From: Curtobacterium luteum | GTDB lineage: Bacteria; Actinomycetota; Actinomycetes; Actinomycetales; Microbacteriaceae | Direction of reading: 5' to 3' | Length of the DNA stretch: 47,305 nt | Assembly: GCF_001475545.1 (NCBI RefSeq) | Contig: NZ_LDQC01000079.1 | Span: forward strand, 1 to 47,305 | In this document: positions 26,462 through 34,543 of the stretch, piece by piece | How positions within the stretch are numbered: the stretch's first letter is position 1 | Layout of the letters: every line of letters begins with the position of its first letter | Position numbers and translations under genes: made by a program | Notes under the pieces: generated by a model | What the model was told of the DNA's origin: nothing | Database searches by the model: none | The model's input: the letters and a program-made list of their open reading frames with translations, nothing else

Positions 26462-27268
26462 TCAGCGCGTCGTCGGCGCCGGCTGACACCGGGGGCACCA
26501 CCACAGCCGCCGCGAGGGTGATCCCACCACCTCGACGTCGTCACGCGCCCGCACCCGCGTCCCGCACCGGAGGCACGGGCGTCCGGCCCGTCCGACGACC
26601 CAGTGCCGCTCCCCGCGGCGCAGCACCCCGGTCGTCACCTGGTACGCATCCGGCACGGTGGCCGAGTGCCGCAGCATCCGGCGTGCCGTGTCGAGCGCTG
26701 CCGGGACGTTGACGTCACCGACGGCACGGTCCGGGTGGACGCCGCGGATGAAGCAGAGCTCGTTCGCCCACAGGTTGCCGAGACCCGCGACCCGGCGCTG
26801 GTCGAGCAGGACCGTCCGGATCGTCGCGGCCGGGTCGCTCGTGCACCGGCGGACGGCTTCGTCGCGGTCGAAGTCGTCGTGCAGGAGGTCTGGACCGAGG
26901 TACCCGACGACACGGTGTTCCTCGGCGGTCGGGACGAGTTCGACGACCGGCAGGTCGATCCCCCACACCGTCCGGCCGTCGTCGAGTGAGAGTCGCACCC
27001 GCGCGTCACGAGCGACGTGGAGCGGGAGCCGTCGACTCGGAGCGGTCACGGTCCACGAGCCCTGCATCCGCATGTGCGTGTGCAGGGTCGAGCCGTCGTC
27101 GAAACGGGTCAGCAGGTGCTTGCCGTGCGTGGCGTGGCCCACGATGCGCTGCCCGACGAAGGCGTGCCCGGCGTCCGGGCCGCCGCGGAGCTCACCGGCG
27201 CGGACCCGTGCCCCGTCGACCGCGCGCAGCCGAGCAGCCAGTCGGTGGACGGAGTCACCCTCGGGCAT
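26462..27268 (-). CDS. nei: Fpg/Nei-family DNA glycosylase (endonuclease VIII-like)
   Basis: 268 aa. The N-terminus MPEGDSVHR gives the catalytic Pro2 and Glu3 of the family, with the D-S-V-H form seen in Nei. A lysine in THGKHLL is the expected active-site helper. The H2TH region holds VAGLGNLWANELCF, and the C-terminal zinc finger is C-x2-C ... C-x2-C (PCLRCG, WWCPRC). It excises oxidised bases and nicks abasic sites. Leaderless promoter just upstream. Actinobacteria carry several paralogues, so the symbol denotes the family. Confidence 0.9.
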   Translation of the reverse strand: MPEGDSVHRLAARLRAVDGARVRAGELRGGPDAGHAFVGQRIVGHATHGKHLLTRFDDGSTLHTHMRMQGSWTVTAPSRRLPLHVARDARVRLSLDDGRTVWGIDLPVVELVPTAEEHRVVGYLGPDLLHDDFDRDEAVRRCTSDPAATIRTVLLDQRRVAGLGNLWANELCFIRGVHPDRAVGDVNVPAALDTARRMLRHSATVPDAYQVTTGVLRRGERHWVVGRAGRPCLRCGTRVRARDDVEVVGSPSRRLWWCPRCQPAPTTR

Positions 27269-27274
27269 GCCGGC

Positions 27275-27280
27275 AGCGTA
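27275..27280 (-). promoter_or_regulatory. -10 hexamer TACGCT of the Nei-type gene (leaderless)
   Basis: Minus strand, exactly six bases before ATG 27268, with no ribosome site. Confidence 0.6.
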
Positions 27281-27310
27281 CGGCCGACGACCGACACCGA
27301 CAGCCGGGCG

Positions 27311-27727
27311 TCAGTTGATGATCTCGGCCCGGTCCCGCCGCATCGTCGCCAGCCGCTCCCGCCACGTCCCGAGCGCCTCCGGCGTCAGCCGCGTCCAGTC
27401 GTGGACCTCGCGCACGATCCGGAGCGGCGCCGTCGTGCGGTACGACCGCGTGGGGTTGCCGGGGAACTTCTTGTCGGTGACGTTCGGGTCGTCCTCGAAG
27501 GCCCCGGTGGGCTCGACCTCGTAGACGTGCGGTTCGCCGCCTCCGGCGAGCAGGACCGCGAGCTCCGCGGCCAGTCCGCCGCCGTCCGCGAGCGCCGTGA
27601 AGTACACGTGGTTCATCGTGATCTCGGGCCGGTAGCTCGACGGCCGACCCGCGACGAGCAGGTCCCCCTCCCGCAGCGCCGCGACGGTGCCGTGGAAGAA
27701 CGGTCCGGTCTCGTCCGCTGCCGTCAC
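27311..27727 (-). CDS. arr: Rifamycin ADP-ribosyltransferase Arr
   Basis: 138 aa, the usual Arr length, from GTG 27727. Motifs match Arr of Mycobacterium smegmatis as I remember it: FFHGT near the start, a central MNHVYFTA, and DDPNVTDKKFPGNPTRSYR, followed by W and basic residues to the end. Arr transfers ADP-ribose from NAD to the C23 hydroxyl of rifampicin and so inactivates it. The gene is the last of a TetR - small protein - arr operon, with two bases between it and the small gene. Environmental Arr is common in actinobacteria; resistance in this strain is not shown. Confidence 0.9.
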   Translation of the reverse strand: MTAADETGPFFHGTVAALREGDLLVAGRPSSYRPEITMNHVYFTALADGGGLAAELAVLLAGGGEPHVYEVEPTGAFEDDPNVTDKKFPGNPTRSYRTTAPLRIVREVHDWTRLTPEALGTWRERLATMRRDRAEIIN

Positions 27728-27729
27728 GG

Positions 27730-27951
27730 TCAGTCCTGCGGGCGGAACACGGCGATCGGCGGGCCGTCGTCGCCCGGGTCGTGCGTCTCGTCGGTGGCGA
27801 CCCAGGTGCGGCCGTCGTGCTCGAGCGAGTCCGGCAGCTCGCCGCGCACGAGCAGGCGCACGGACGGCTCGTCGCCGTCGACGAGGTCGATGCCGAACGC
27901 GTCCGGCTCCTCGGGTGCGGCAGCCGGGTTGTCCCTCACGAACTCGCTCAT
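27730..27951 (-). CDS. Small acidic protein coupled to arr
   Basis: 73 aa, rich in Asp, Glu and Pro, without helix or signal. Its ATG overlaps the TetR stop (ATGA), and its stop lies two bases from the arr start. No family recognised. Layout suggests it belongs functionally to the arr operon. Confidence 0.65.
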   Translation of the reverse strand: MSEFVRDNPAAAPEEPDAFGIDLVDGDEPSVRLLVRGELPDSLEHDGRTWVATDETHDPGDDGPPIAVFRPQD

Positions 27952-28553
27952 GCGCCCAGCGAACTCCCCCGCGGCCGGGAATCCCCCGACCGTCCGAGCA
28001 GCGCCGCCACCGCGTCGACCACGGCCTGCCGACGTCGTTGCGGGGCCACCGCCGCGACGGACCCCTCGGCCTCGGGCGCGGTCTCGGTCCAGAACGCCGC
28101 CAGGTGCTCGACCAGCCCGAGCAGGACCGCGGGTCGGAACGTCCGGGGCAGCACCCCCGCACGCTGCGCTCCCTCGACGGCCGCGACGGCGTCCGCTCGC
28201 GCGTCCTCGAGCGACGCGACCGCTCCGCCCTCGAGCCGGTGCCAGGTCAGGAGCCGGGGCACCCACGGCCGCCGGACGTACGCGTCGTGCAGCCGACCGG
28301 CGTACGCGGGCAGGTCGTCGACGTCGAGCGGGGCCTCGGTGGCGAGCTCGGTCGCGGTCTGCACGAGGAGCGCCTCGTACAGCCCGTCCTTCCCGCCGAA
28401 GTAGTGGAACAGCTGCGCCTTGTTGCTCCCGGCCGCGGCGGCGATGCGCTCGACCTTCGCCCCGGTGACGCCCTGCGACGCGAACTCGTCACGGGCCGCG
28501 TCGAGGAGTCGTGCGCGGACGGCGTCGGCCGGCGGCGGTGTGAAGCGGGGCAT
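27948..28553 (-). CDS. TetR-family regulator of the arr operon
   Basis: 201 aa. The HTH is at about residues 34-58 (KVERIAAAAGSNKAQLFHYFGGKDGLYEALL). The C-terminal domain is variable. First gene of a translationally coupled three-gene operon with arr. The operator should lie in the short divergent region 28554-28650 shared with the GT39 gene. Leaderless promoter. Confidence 0.87.
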   Translation of the reverse strand: MPRFTPPPADAVRARLLDAARDEFASQGVTGAKVERIAAAAGSNKAQLFHYFGGKDGLYEALLVQTATELATEAPLDVDDLPAYAGRLHDAYVRRPWVPRLLTWHRLEGGAVASLEDARADAVAAVEGAQRAGVLPRTFRPAVLLGLVEHLAAFWTETAPEAEGSVAAVAPQRRRQAVVDAVAALLGRSGDSRPRGSSLGA

Positions 28554-28559
28554 GCATCC

Positions 28560-28565
28560 ACGCTA
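28560..28565 (-). promoter_or_regulatory. -10 hexamer TAGCGT of the arr operon (leaderless)
   Basis: Minus strand, exactly six bases before ATG 28553. Confidence 0.6.
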
Positions 28566-28638
28566 CCGGTGGGTCCCACCTGAACGAACCCGCTGCCGGA
28601 CTGGAGCGGATCCCCGGCTCCCTCATCGATGCGCGCAG

Positions 28639-28644
28639 CACATT
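28639..28644 (+). promoter_or_regulatory. -10-like hexamer CACATT of the GT39 gene
   Basis: Six bases before ATG 28651. It deviates from TANNNT at the first base but keeps the spacing. Confidence 0.35.
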
Positions 28645-28650
28645 GCCGTC

Positions 28651-30726
28651 ATGACCATGCCCGACCGCACCGACGCGCGCCCCGCCCGCTGGCTGCAGCA
28701 ACCGCGGCGCCAGCTCGTCGTCCTCGCCGTCATCGTCGTGCTCGGCGCCGTCCTCACGAGCTGGAACCTCGCACGAGGCGGCGACTCGGACTTCTACGCC
28801 GCGGCGGCCCGCTCGATGTCCGAGTCCCTGCCCGCGTTCCTCAGCGGCTCGTTCGACCCCGATGCGACCGTCACGCTCGACAAGCTCGCGGGCTTCGCGG
28901 TCCCCCAGGCGATCAGCGTGCACCTGTTCGGCATGTCCACCGCCGCACTCGCGCTGCCGCAGGTGGTCGAGGGCGCGGTCACGACCGTCGCGGTGTCGGT
29001 CGTGGGGCTGCGGTGGGCTGGCGCGCGGGTCGGCCTCGTGGCAGCGGCCCTCGCAGCGGCCACCCCGATCTTCGTGTCGATGTTCGGCCACCCGATGGAG
29101 GACGGCCTCCTCACGATGGCGCTCGCCGTCGCGCTGGTGTGGTGGCAGCGGGCCGCGCTCACCGGTCGCTGGTGGCCGCTGGTGCTCGCGGGGCTGTTCG
29201 TCGGCGTCGGCTTCCAGGCGAAGATGCTCCAGGCGTGGCTCGTCGTCCCGGCGCTCGTCGTGGGCACCGCGGTCGCGCTGGCGGTGCCGGGTGCGCGCTG
29301 GCGTCGGACGCTCGGGCACGTCGCGGTGCTCATCGCGTCCACGCTCGTCGCCAGCCTCGCGTGGACGGTGGTGGTCGAACTGCTCCCGACGGCGGACCAC
29401 CCGTACGTCGACGGCTCGACCGACGACAGCGTGTTCGCGATGGTGTTCGGCTACAACGGCGTCGACCGGTTCCTGCCGGGAGCCTGGCCGGGCGCCGTCA
29501 GCGCCCTGGGCGGCGCGTTCGCGCGCGCCGGTGCACACCTGACGCACGGGTTCCACGGTTTCGGCGGTCACCCGCAGCAGGGTGGACGGACGTTGGTCCA
29601 GCTCTTCTCGCCCCGGTACGCCTCGCAGGTCGGCTGGTCCTGGCCCGCAGCGCTCGCGGGCATCGCGATCGGTGCGGCCCGGTGGTGGCCTCGTCGCACC
29701 GGCCGGGAGGCAGGACCCGCCTTCGCCACGCTCGTCACGGTCGTCGTGTGGCTGGTCACCGAGGTCGCGGTGCTGTCCGTCATGCGACTCCCGCACACCG
29801 CGTACGTCGCGGGCGTCGGCGTCCAGCTCGCGGTGCTCGCTGCGGTCGGCTGGTGGGGCGCCGCGTCGCTGGTCGACGCTGCGGACCGACGGCTCCGCGC
29901 CGTCCCGATCGGGCTCCTCGTGGTGCAGGGCGCCTGGTGGACCTGGCTCGCGCGGTCCTCCACCGAGCCGGTGGCGCTCGGCGCGGTCGCGGTCGGACTG
30001 ACGATCGTCGCGCTCATCGCGCTGCTCGTGCACTGGGGCGGCGTCTCCGTGCGGACGCGCGGACGCGGGCGTCGGACGGCTGCGGCGCTGCTCGTGGCCG
30101 CGGTCGTCGCCGGGCCGGCCTGCTTCTCGATCCAGGCCCTCGACGCCGCGCGGGACGGCAGCGGCGGTGACGCGTCGGTCGGGACGGGCACCGGCGCGTA
30201 CGCGTTCGGCGGCCGCACCCCGGACCGGTCGTTCGCGCTCGCCCGCGCGGGGATGATCGGCGCGGACCGGAGCGTCGTCCCGAGTTCCGCGTTCCGCATC
30301 TCGGCGCCGGACGTCTGGGGCGGCCACTCGACGCTGACGCCCGCCGAGGCCGCCCTGGTCCGGACCGCCGAGCAGGACGGGGGTGGACGGGACGGACGGC
30401 CGCTCTTCCTGTCCGACTCCTGGCGCATCTCAGCGGACGTCATCGGTGACACCGGACGCGAGGTCCTCACGGACGGCGGGTTCTCCGGTCACGTGCCGGT
30501 GTTCACCGTGGCCGAGATCGAGCGTCTCGTCGCGACCGGGGCCGACCGGCTCGTCGTGGTCGCGTCCTCCGCCACCGCCTCCGACCCCGTCGTGGAGGCG
30601 ACCGACGCGCTCGGGTGCACGACGGTGCAGCACTGGGGTTCGTCGAACACTGCCGGCCGAGGGTTCGTGACGAGCCACGGCGGCACCGGGGACGAGCCGT
30701 CCTTCACCCTCGAGCGCTGCAGCTGA
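28651..30726 (+). CDS. Glycosyltransferase family 39 (ArnT/PMT-like) membrane protein
   Basis: 691 aa from ATG 28651 (ATG 28657 also possible). Many helices follow a short cytoplasmic start. The first outer loop carries the acidic GGDSDFYAAAARSM and the DPDATVTLDKLAG segment characteristic of actinobacterial GT39 enzymes, which use polyprenyl-phosphate sugars to glycosylate proteins or envelope glycans. The C-terminal part is a soluble extracytoplasmic domain of about 180 residues. Longer upstream frame is noncoding by composition. Acceptor unknown. Confidence 0.85.
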   Translation: MTMPDRTDARPARWLQQPRRQLVVLAVIVVLGAVLTSWNLARGGDSDFYAAAARSMSESLPAFLSGSFDPDATVTLDKLAGFAVPQAISVHLFGMSTAALALPQVVEGAVTTVAVSVVGLRWAGARVGLVAAALAAATPIFVSMFGHPMEDGLLTMALAVALVWWQRAALTGRWWPLVLAGLFVGVGFQAKMLQAWLVVPALVVGTAVALAVPGARWRRTLGHVAVLIASTLVASLAWTVVVELLPTADHPYVDGSTDDSVFAMVFGYNGVDRFLPGAWPGAVSALGGAFARAGAHLTHGFHGFGGHPQQGGRTLVQLFSPRYASQVGWSWPAALAGIAIGAARWWPRRTGREAGPAFATLVTVVVWLVTEVAVLSVMRLPHTAYVAGVGVQLAVLAAVGWWGAASLVDAADRRLRAVPIGLLVVQGAWWTWLARSSTEPVALGAVAVGLTIVALIALLVHWGGVSVRTRGRGRRTAAALLVAAVVAGPACFSIQALDAARDGSGGDASVGTGTGAYAFGGRTPDRSFALARAGMIGADRSVVPSSAFRISAPDVWGGHSTLTPAEAALVRTAEQDGGGRDGRPLFLSDSWRISADVIGDTGREVLTDGGFSGHVPVFTVAEIERLVATGADRLVVVASSATASDPVVEATDALGCTTVQHWGSSNTAGRGFVTSHGGTGDEPSFTLERCS

Positions 30727-30882
30727 CCGCGGAGCCGCCAGCGGCGGTGCGAGCCGACCGCGCTCGGACCGGGTGTGCACGCCGGTGCCGTGTCGAGCCT
30801 CCCGGCCGCTGATCGGGGGACGTGGCTCACAGTCGGCCGGATGGCGGCCGGAGCACGCTGCGGAGCGACCCGAGGAGGACCC

Positions 30883-31479
30883 GTGGACCGCTTGAATCGT
30901 CTCCCGCTGCCCGTACTGCTGCCGATCATGTTCGTGGTGGTCGGAGGCGTGTACTTCGGCATCGGCTTCCTCACCGACCCGACGCGTGTCAACGTCGGCG
31001 CGAGACTGGTCGGTGCACTCTTCTCCGCCGTCACCATGACCGTCGTGTTCGGCATCGTCATCGGCGTCCGGCGGCGTCGAGCCGGCGGAGCCGACGCCGT
31101 CACGGACATGCAGAAGACCATGCGCACGGGCGTCGTCCCCGACGACGTCGACACGGGCCGGTGGACCTCGGAACTCGAGCGGTACCAGCGGCAGTGGCTC
31201 CGCAACCGGTGGCTGGCGCCCGTCGTGTTCGGTCTGTTCTCGGTGCTCAGCGTCGTCATGGCCGTCAGCGCCGGTCCGGTCTGGCTCCTCTTCCTCGTGT
31301 TCTTCCTCGGGTTCCTCGTGTTCACGATGTGGCAGACGCGGCGCGGGTTGCGGAACACCGAACGGGCGCTCGCCGAACTCGGGCGACGGCGTCCTTCGGC
31401 GGGGGCTCCGGCCGCGGCGACCCCCGGCGCCACCTGGACCCTCCCCACGGGTCCCGACGTGCCGGGGCACGACCGCTGA
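30883..31479 (+). CDS. Four-helix membrane protein, hypothetical
   Basis: 198 aa from GTG 30883 with the ribosome site GAGGAGGAC. Two helices at the N-terminus (about residues 7-27 and 38-58) and two after a charged middle part (about 108-150). The tail is Pro/Ala-rich. I do not recognise a family. It stands between the GT39 gene and mobA. Confidence 0.7.
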   Translation: MDRLNRLPLPVLLPIMFVVVGGVYFGIGFLTDPTRVNVGARLVGALFSAVTMTVVFGIVIGVRRRRAGGADAVTDMQKTMRTGVVPDDVDTGRWTSELERYQRQWLRNRWLAPVVFGLFSVLSVVMAVSAGPVWLLFLVFFLGFLVFTMWQTRRGLRNTERALAELGRRRPSAGAPAAATPGATWTLPTGPDVPGHDR

Positions 31480-31484
31480 CGCGG

Positions 31485-31490
31485 TACCGT
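31485..31490 (+). promoter_or_regulatory. -10 hexamer TACCGT of mobA (leaderless)
   Basis: Exactly six bases before GTG 31497, with no ribosome site. Confidence 0.6.
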
Positions 31491-31496
31491 CCGGAC

Positions 31497-32081
31497 GTGC
31501 CCGACAGCTCCGACTTCGACGCGGTCCTGCTCGCGGGAGGCCGCGCCACGCGCCTCGGCGGCATGGACAAGACCACGCTCGGCGCGCCGGGCGACACGCT
31601 CCTCGACCGTGCGCTGGACGCCGCCACCGGCGCCCGGAGGACGGTGCTCGTGGGAGCGCGGGGCGCCGCCCGGTCGCCGGCGAGCGTCGTGCGCGTCCGC
31701 GAGGACCCGCCGTTCGGCGGTCCGGTGAGCGGACTCGCGGCCGCACTGGACGCGGTCCCGGCGAGCGCACCGACCACGCTCGTGCTGGCCTGCGACCTGG
31801 TGCGTCCCGTGGAGGCGGTCGCGGTCCTGCGCACGGCGCTCGTGGTGCCGTCGAGGTCGGCGCCGGACGGATGGGTCGCGGTGGACGACGACGGACGGCG
31901 CCAGCCCCTCCTGGCCCTGTACCGCTCGGCAGCCCTGCGTTCCGCGGTCGACGCCCTGGGCGAGGTCGACGGGGCGTCGCTCCGCCGGCTCACCGCCCCG
32001 CTCGACCTGGTCGAGGTGCCGGTGCCCTCGGCGCTCTGCGCGGACGTCGACACCGCGGACGACGCCGAACGGCTCACCTGA
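31497..32081 (+). CDS. mobA: Molybdenum cofactor guanylyltransferase
   Basis: 194 aa from GTG 31497. The nucleotide-binding motif LAGGRATRLGGMDK matches the LAGGxSxRMGxDK consensus of MobA and related nucleotidyltransferases. It would attach GMP to molybdopterin, forming the guanine dinucleotide cofactor used by formate-dehydrogenase-type enzymes. It starts a run of molybdenum cofactor genes that ends in an FdhF-type enzyme, which supports the call. Confidence 0.88.
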   Translation: MPDSSDFDAVLLAGGRATRLGGMDKTTLGAPGDTLLDRALDAATGARRTVLVGARGAARSPASVVRVREDPPFGGPVSGLAAALDAVPASAPTTLVLACDLVRPVEAVAVLRTALVVPSRSAPDGWVAVDDDGRRQPLLALYRSAALRSAVDALGEVDGASLRRLTAPLDLVEVPVPSALCADVDTADDAERLT

Positions 32082-32126
32082 CCCTGTCGAGGGGTCCGGC
32101 GGCGGCCATCCTGCTTGACTGACGGC

Positions 32127-32393
32127 ATGACCACAGACGACGTCCTCGCCGCGTGGACGACCGAGCTCGCCGAGGCGCTCGGACTCCCCGCGGACGCCAC
32201 CATCGACATCGGGGTCGTGCTCGACCTCGCGCGTGACGCAGCCCACGGGGTCGCCCGCCCGGCCGCGCCGCTCACGACGTTCCTCGTCGGGTACGCCGCG
32301 GGGCTCCGTGGCGGCACCGACGGGGACCTGTCGGACGCCGTCGCCACCGCGACCCGCCTCGCCGCGGCGCGCGCCGAGCAGGACGGAGCGTGA
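32127..32393 (+). CDS. DUF6457 family small protein
   Basis: 88 aa, mostly helical and acidic. It matches the small proteins (DUF6457) found between mobA and moeA in actinobacteria (VLAAWTTELAEALGL, TTFLVGYAAGL). Function is unknown; conserved linkage implies a role in molybdenum cofactor supply. Overlaps the moeA GTG by 4 nt. Confidence 0.82.
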   Translation: MTTDDVLAAWTTELAEALGLPADATIDIGVVLDLARDAAHGVARPAAPLTTFLVGYAAGLRGGTDGDLSDAVATATRLAAARAEQDGA

Positions 32394-33559
32394 CCGGCGG
32401 ACCGGTCGGGTGGACCGCCGCACGCGCCGCCGTGCACGCAGCCGGGGCCTCCCTCCGCGAGCCCGGTGTCCCGATCGACCTCGCCGCCGGTCTCGGGCGG
32501 GTACTCGCGTCGGACCTGACCGCGCGCAGCGACGTCCCCGGGCACGACGGCGCAGCGATGGACGGCTGGGCGGTCGCGGGTGAGGGCCCGTGGTCGCTCG
32601 GTGCGGCGATCGTGGCCGGCGCGGTCCCGTCGACCGAGCGGCTCGAGCCCGGTCGGGCGCGGCCGATCACCACAGGGGCGCCGATCCCACCCGGCACGAC
32701 GTCGGTCGTGCGCTCGGAGGACGCCGACGTCGTCGACGGCCGCCTCGTACGCCACACCGTCGGGACCCGTCGCCACATCCGGCCCGCGGGCGAGGAGGTC
32801 GCCGTCGGGCAGCTGCTCTTCCCCGCGGGGGCCGTGCTGACACCGCCCCGGATCGCCCTCGCCGCCGCCTCGGGCGTCGACGGCCTCGACGTCGTCCCCG
32901 CACCGACCGCCCGCGTCGCGGTGCTCGGTGACGAGGTCGTGGCCCACGGCGTCCCGGAGCCGGGGCGGGTGCGGGACGTGTTCACGATGACGCTCCCCGC
33001 CGTGCTGCAGCGGTTCGGTGCGTCGACGGTGGCGGCCGTCCGGGTGCCGGACGACCCCGCGGCGACCGACCGACTCCTCGCCGACGCCACGGAACGACTG
33101 GTGGTCACGACGGGCGGGACCGCCGGGTCGTCGACCGACCACGTCCGCGGCGCACTGGGACGGATCGGCGCCGAGCTCGTCGTCGACCGGGTGGACGTGC
33201 GCCCGGGACGACCGACGATGCTCGCCCGACGCGGCCGGACCCTCTTCCTCTGCCTGCCGGGCAACCCGATGGCGGCGATGGTCGGCGCGGTGCTGTTCGG
33301 CGGTCCGCTGGTCGCGGGGCTGACCGGGCGCGCGCTCGACCAGCCGGGCTCGGTCGTGCTCGGGGCCGACGTCCCGAACGACCGACCCGGCGCGCTCCTG
33401 CTCGCGTACCGGACGACGCCGGGTGGTGCGGTGCCGACGTCCCACCAGTCGTCGGCGATGCTCCGCGGCCTGGCGGACGCGGACGGGCTGCTGGTGGTCG
33501 GGGCCGGTGGCGGACGGATCGGGGACACCGTTCCGGCGCTCCGGCTGCCCTGGAGCTGA
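32390..33559 (+). CDS. moeA: Molybdopterin molybdotransferase MoeA
   Basis: 389 aa from GTG 32390, in the normal length range. Family segments are present: PGHDGAAMDGWAV, TTGAPIPPGTTSVVRSED, TTGGTAGSSTDHV and LPGNPMAAMVG. MoeA inserts molybdate into adenylated molybdopterin. The usual TSGGVSxGxxDHV motif is altered here to TTGGTAGSSTDHV, and the protein is likely a divergent but functional member. Co-transcribed with mobA and DUF6457. Confidence 0.88.
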   Translation: MTGGPVGWTAARAAVHAAGASLREPGVPIDLAAGLGRVLASDLTARSDVPGHDGAAMDGWAVAGEGPWSLGAAIVAGAVPSTERLEPGRARPITTGAPIPPGTTSVVRSEDADVVDGRLVRHTVGTRRHIRPAGEEVAVGQLLFPAGAVLTPPRIALAAASGVDGLDVVPAPTARVAVLGDEVVAHGVPEPGRVRDVFTMTLPAVLQRFGASTVAAVRVPDDPAATDRLLADATERLVVTTGGTAGSSTDHVRGALGRIGAELVVDRVDVRPGRPTMLARRGRTLFLCLPGNPMAAMVGAVLFGGPLVAGLTGRALDQPGSVVLGADVPNDRPGALLLAYRTTPGGAVPTSHQSSAMLRGLADADGLLVVGAGGGRIGDTVPALRLPWS

Positions 33560-33613
33560 GACGGACTCCTGGGTCGGGTACGGGTCCGGGACGGGTGGTC
33601 CGCACTGGACGGG

Positions 33614-33647
33614 ACCCGCACCGCACTGGTGGGCGACGGGTGCGGGT
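33614..33647. terminator. Hairpin between moeA and fdhD
   Basis: Perfect 9-bp arms ACCCGCACC (33614-33622) and GGTGCGGGT (33639-33647). It ends two bases before the fdhD -10 hexamer, so it may stop moeA transcripts or sit in the fdhD promoter. Confidence 0.45.
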
Positions 33648-33649
33648 GG

Positions 33650-33655
33650 TAGACC
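33650..33655 (+). promoter_or_regulatory. -10-like hexamer TAGACC of fdhD (leaderless)
   Basis: Six bases before ATG 33662. Last base departs from TANNNT. Confidence 0.45.
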
Positions 33656-33661
33656 CGACCC

Positions 33662-34543
33662 ATGAACCGGATCACCGCACGGAAGCGGGTCACCCGCATC
33701 ACCGTCGGCACCTCGCGGTCGGTCCGGGAGGACCTGCTCGCCGTCGAGGAGCCGCTCGAGATCCGGGTCGGCGGCTCGTCCCTCGCCATCACCATGCGGA
33801 CCCCGGGGAACGACGTCGACCTCGCCGCGGGGTTCCTCGTCTCCGAGGGGGTCATCGCCCGTGGTGACGACTTCCTCGCTGCCCGCTACTGCGCCGGTGC
33901 GACCGACGAGGGTCTGAACACGTACAACGTGCTCGACGTCACCCTCGCGCCCGGTGTCCCGGCGCCGGACCCGAGTCTGGAGCGGGCCTTCTACACGACG
34001 AGCTCGTGCGGGCTGTGCGGCAAGGCGAGCATCGACGCCGTCCGGACGACCTCGCAGCACGCCGTCCTCCACGACGACCTCGTGCTCGACCCGGCACTCC
34101 TCGCGACCTTCCCGGACCTGCTCCGCGACGAGCAGGCCGTGTTCGAGAAGACGGGCGGCCTGCACGCTGCGGCGCTCTTCGACGGACGGACCGGGCGGAT
34201 GCTCGTCCTCCGCGAGGACGTCGGACGACACAACGCCGTCGACAAGGTGATCGGCTGGGCGGTGAAGGAGGACCGGCTGCCCCTGAGCGGCACCGTCCTC
34301 ATGGTGAGCGGCCGCGCGAGCTTCGAGTTGACACAGAAGGCGTCGATGGCCGGGATCCCGGTGCTGGCCGCGGTGTCCGCGCCGTCGTCGCTCGCCGTCG
34401 ACCTCGCGAAGGAGGTCGGCATCACGATCGTCGGGTTCCTCCGGGGCCAGAGCATGGTCGTCTACAGCCGACCGGAGCGCATCGTCGAAGTCGACACCAC
34501 CACCGACAGCAGCAGCGACCGAGAGACCGTGAGCGCACGATGA
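33662..34543 (+). CDS. fdhD: Formate dehydrogenase accessory sulfurtransferase FdhD
   Basis: 293 aa. The catalytic C-x2-C pair is visible at Cys116 and Cys119 ([11 protein letters not shown]). Other hallmarks are [43 protein letters not shown] and [12 protein letters not shown]. FdhD passes sulfur to the molybdenum cofactor, which formate dehydrogenases need. It overlaps the next gene (ATGA), which encodes its probable client. Confidence 0.95.
   Translation: MNRITARKRVTRITVGTSRSVREDLLAVEEPLEIRVGGSSLAITMRTPGNDVDLAAGFLVSEGVIARGDDFLAARYCAGATDEGLNTYNVLDVTLAPGVPAPDPSLERAFYTTSSCGLCGKASIDAVRTTSQHAVLHDDLVLDPALLATFPDLLRDEQAVFEKTGGLHAAALFDGRTGRMLVLREDVGRHNAVDKVIGWAVKEDRLPLSGTVLMVSGRASFELTQKASMAGIPVLAAVSAPSSLAVDLAKEVGITIVGFLRGQSMVVYSRPERIVEVDTTTDSSSDRETVSAR

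Noticed and set aside
27311-28553. Integron-borne arr cassette
   Set aside because: No attC-like site or integrase is visible, and the gene has normal host composition in a coupled operon.
33614-33647. Molybdenum cofactor riboswitch upstream of fdhD
   Set aside because: Only a single short stem is present; the conserved multi-stem Moco RNA consensus is not seen.
31322-34231. Minus-strand open frame of 969 codons
   Set aside because: It runs antisense through mobA, moeA and fdhD and shows no domain. Long antisense frames are expected at this GC content.
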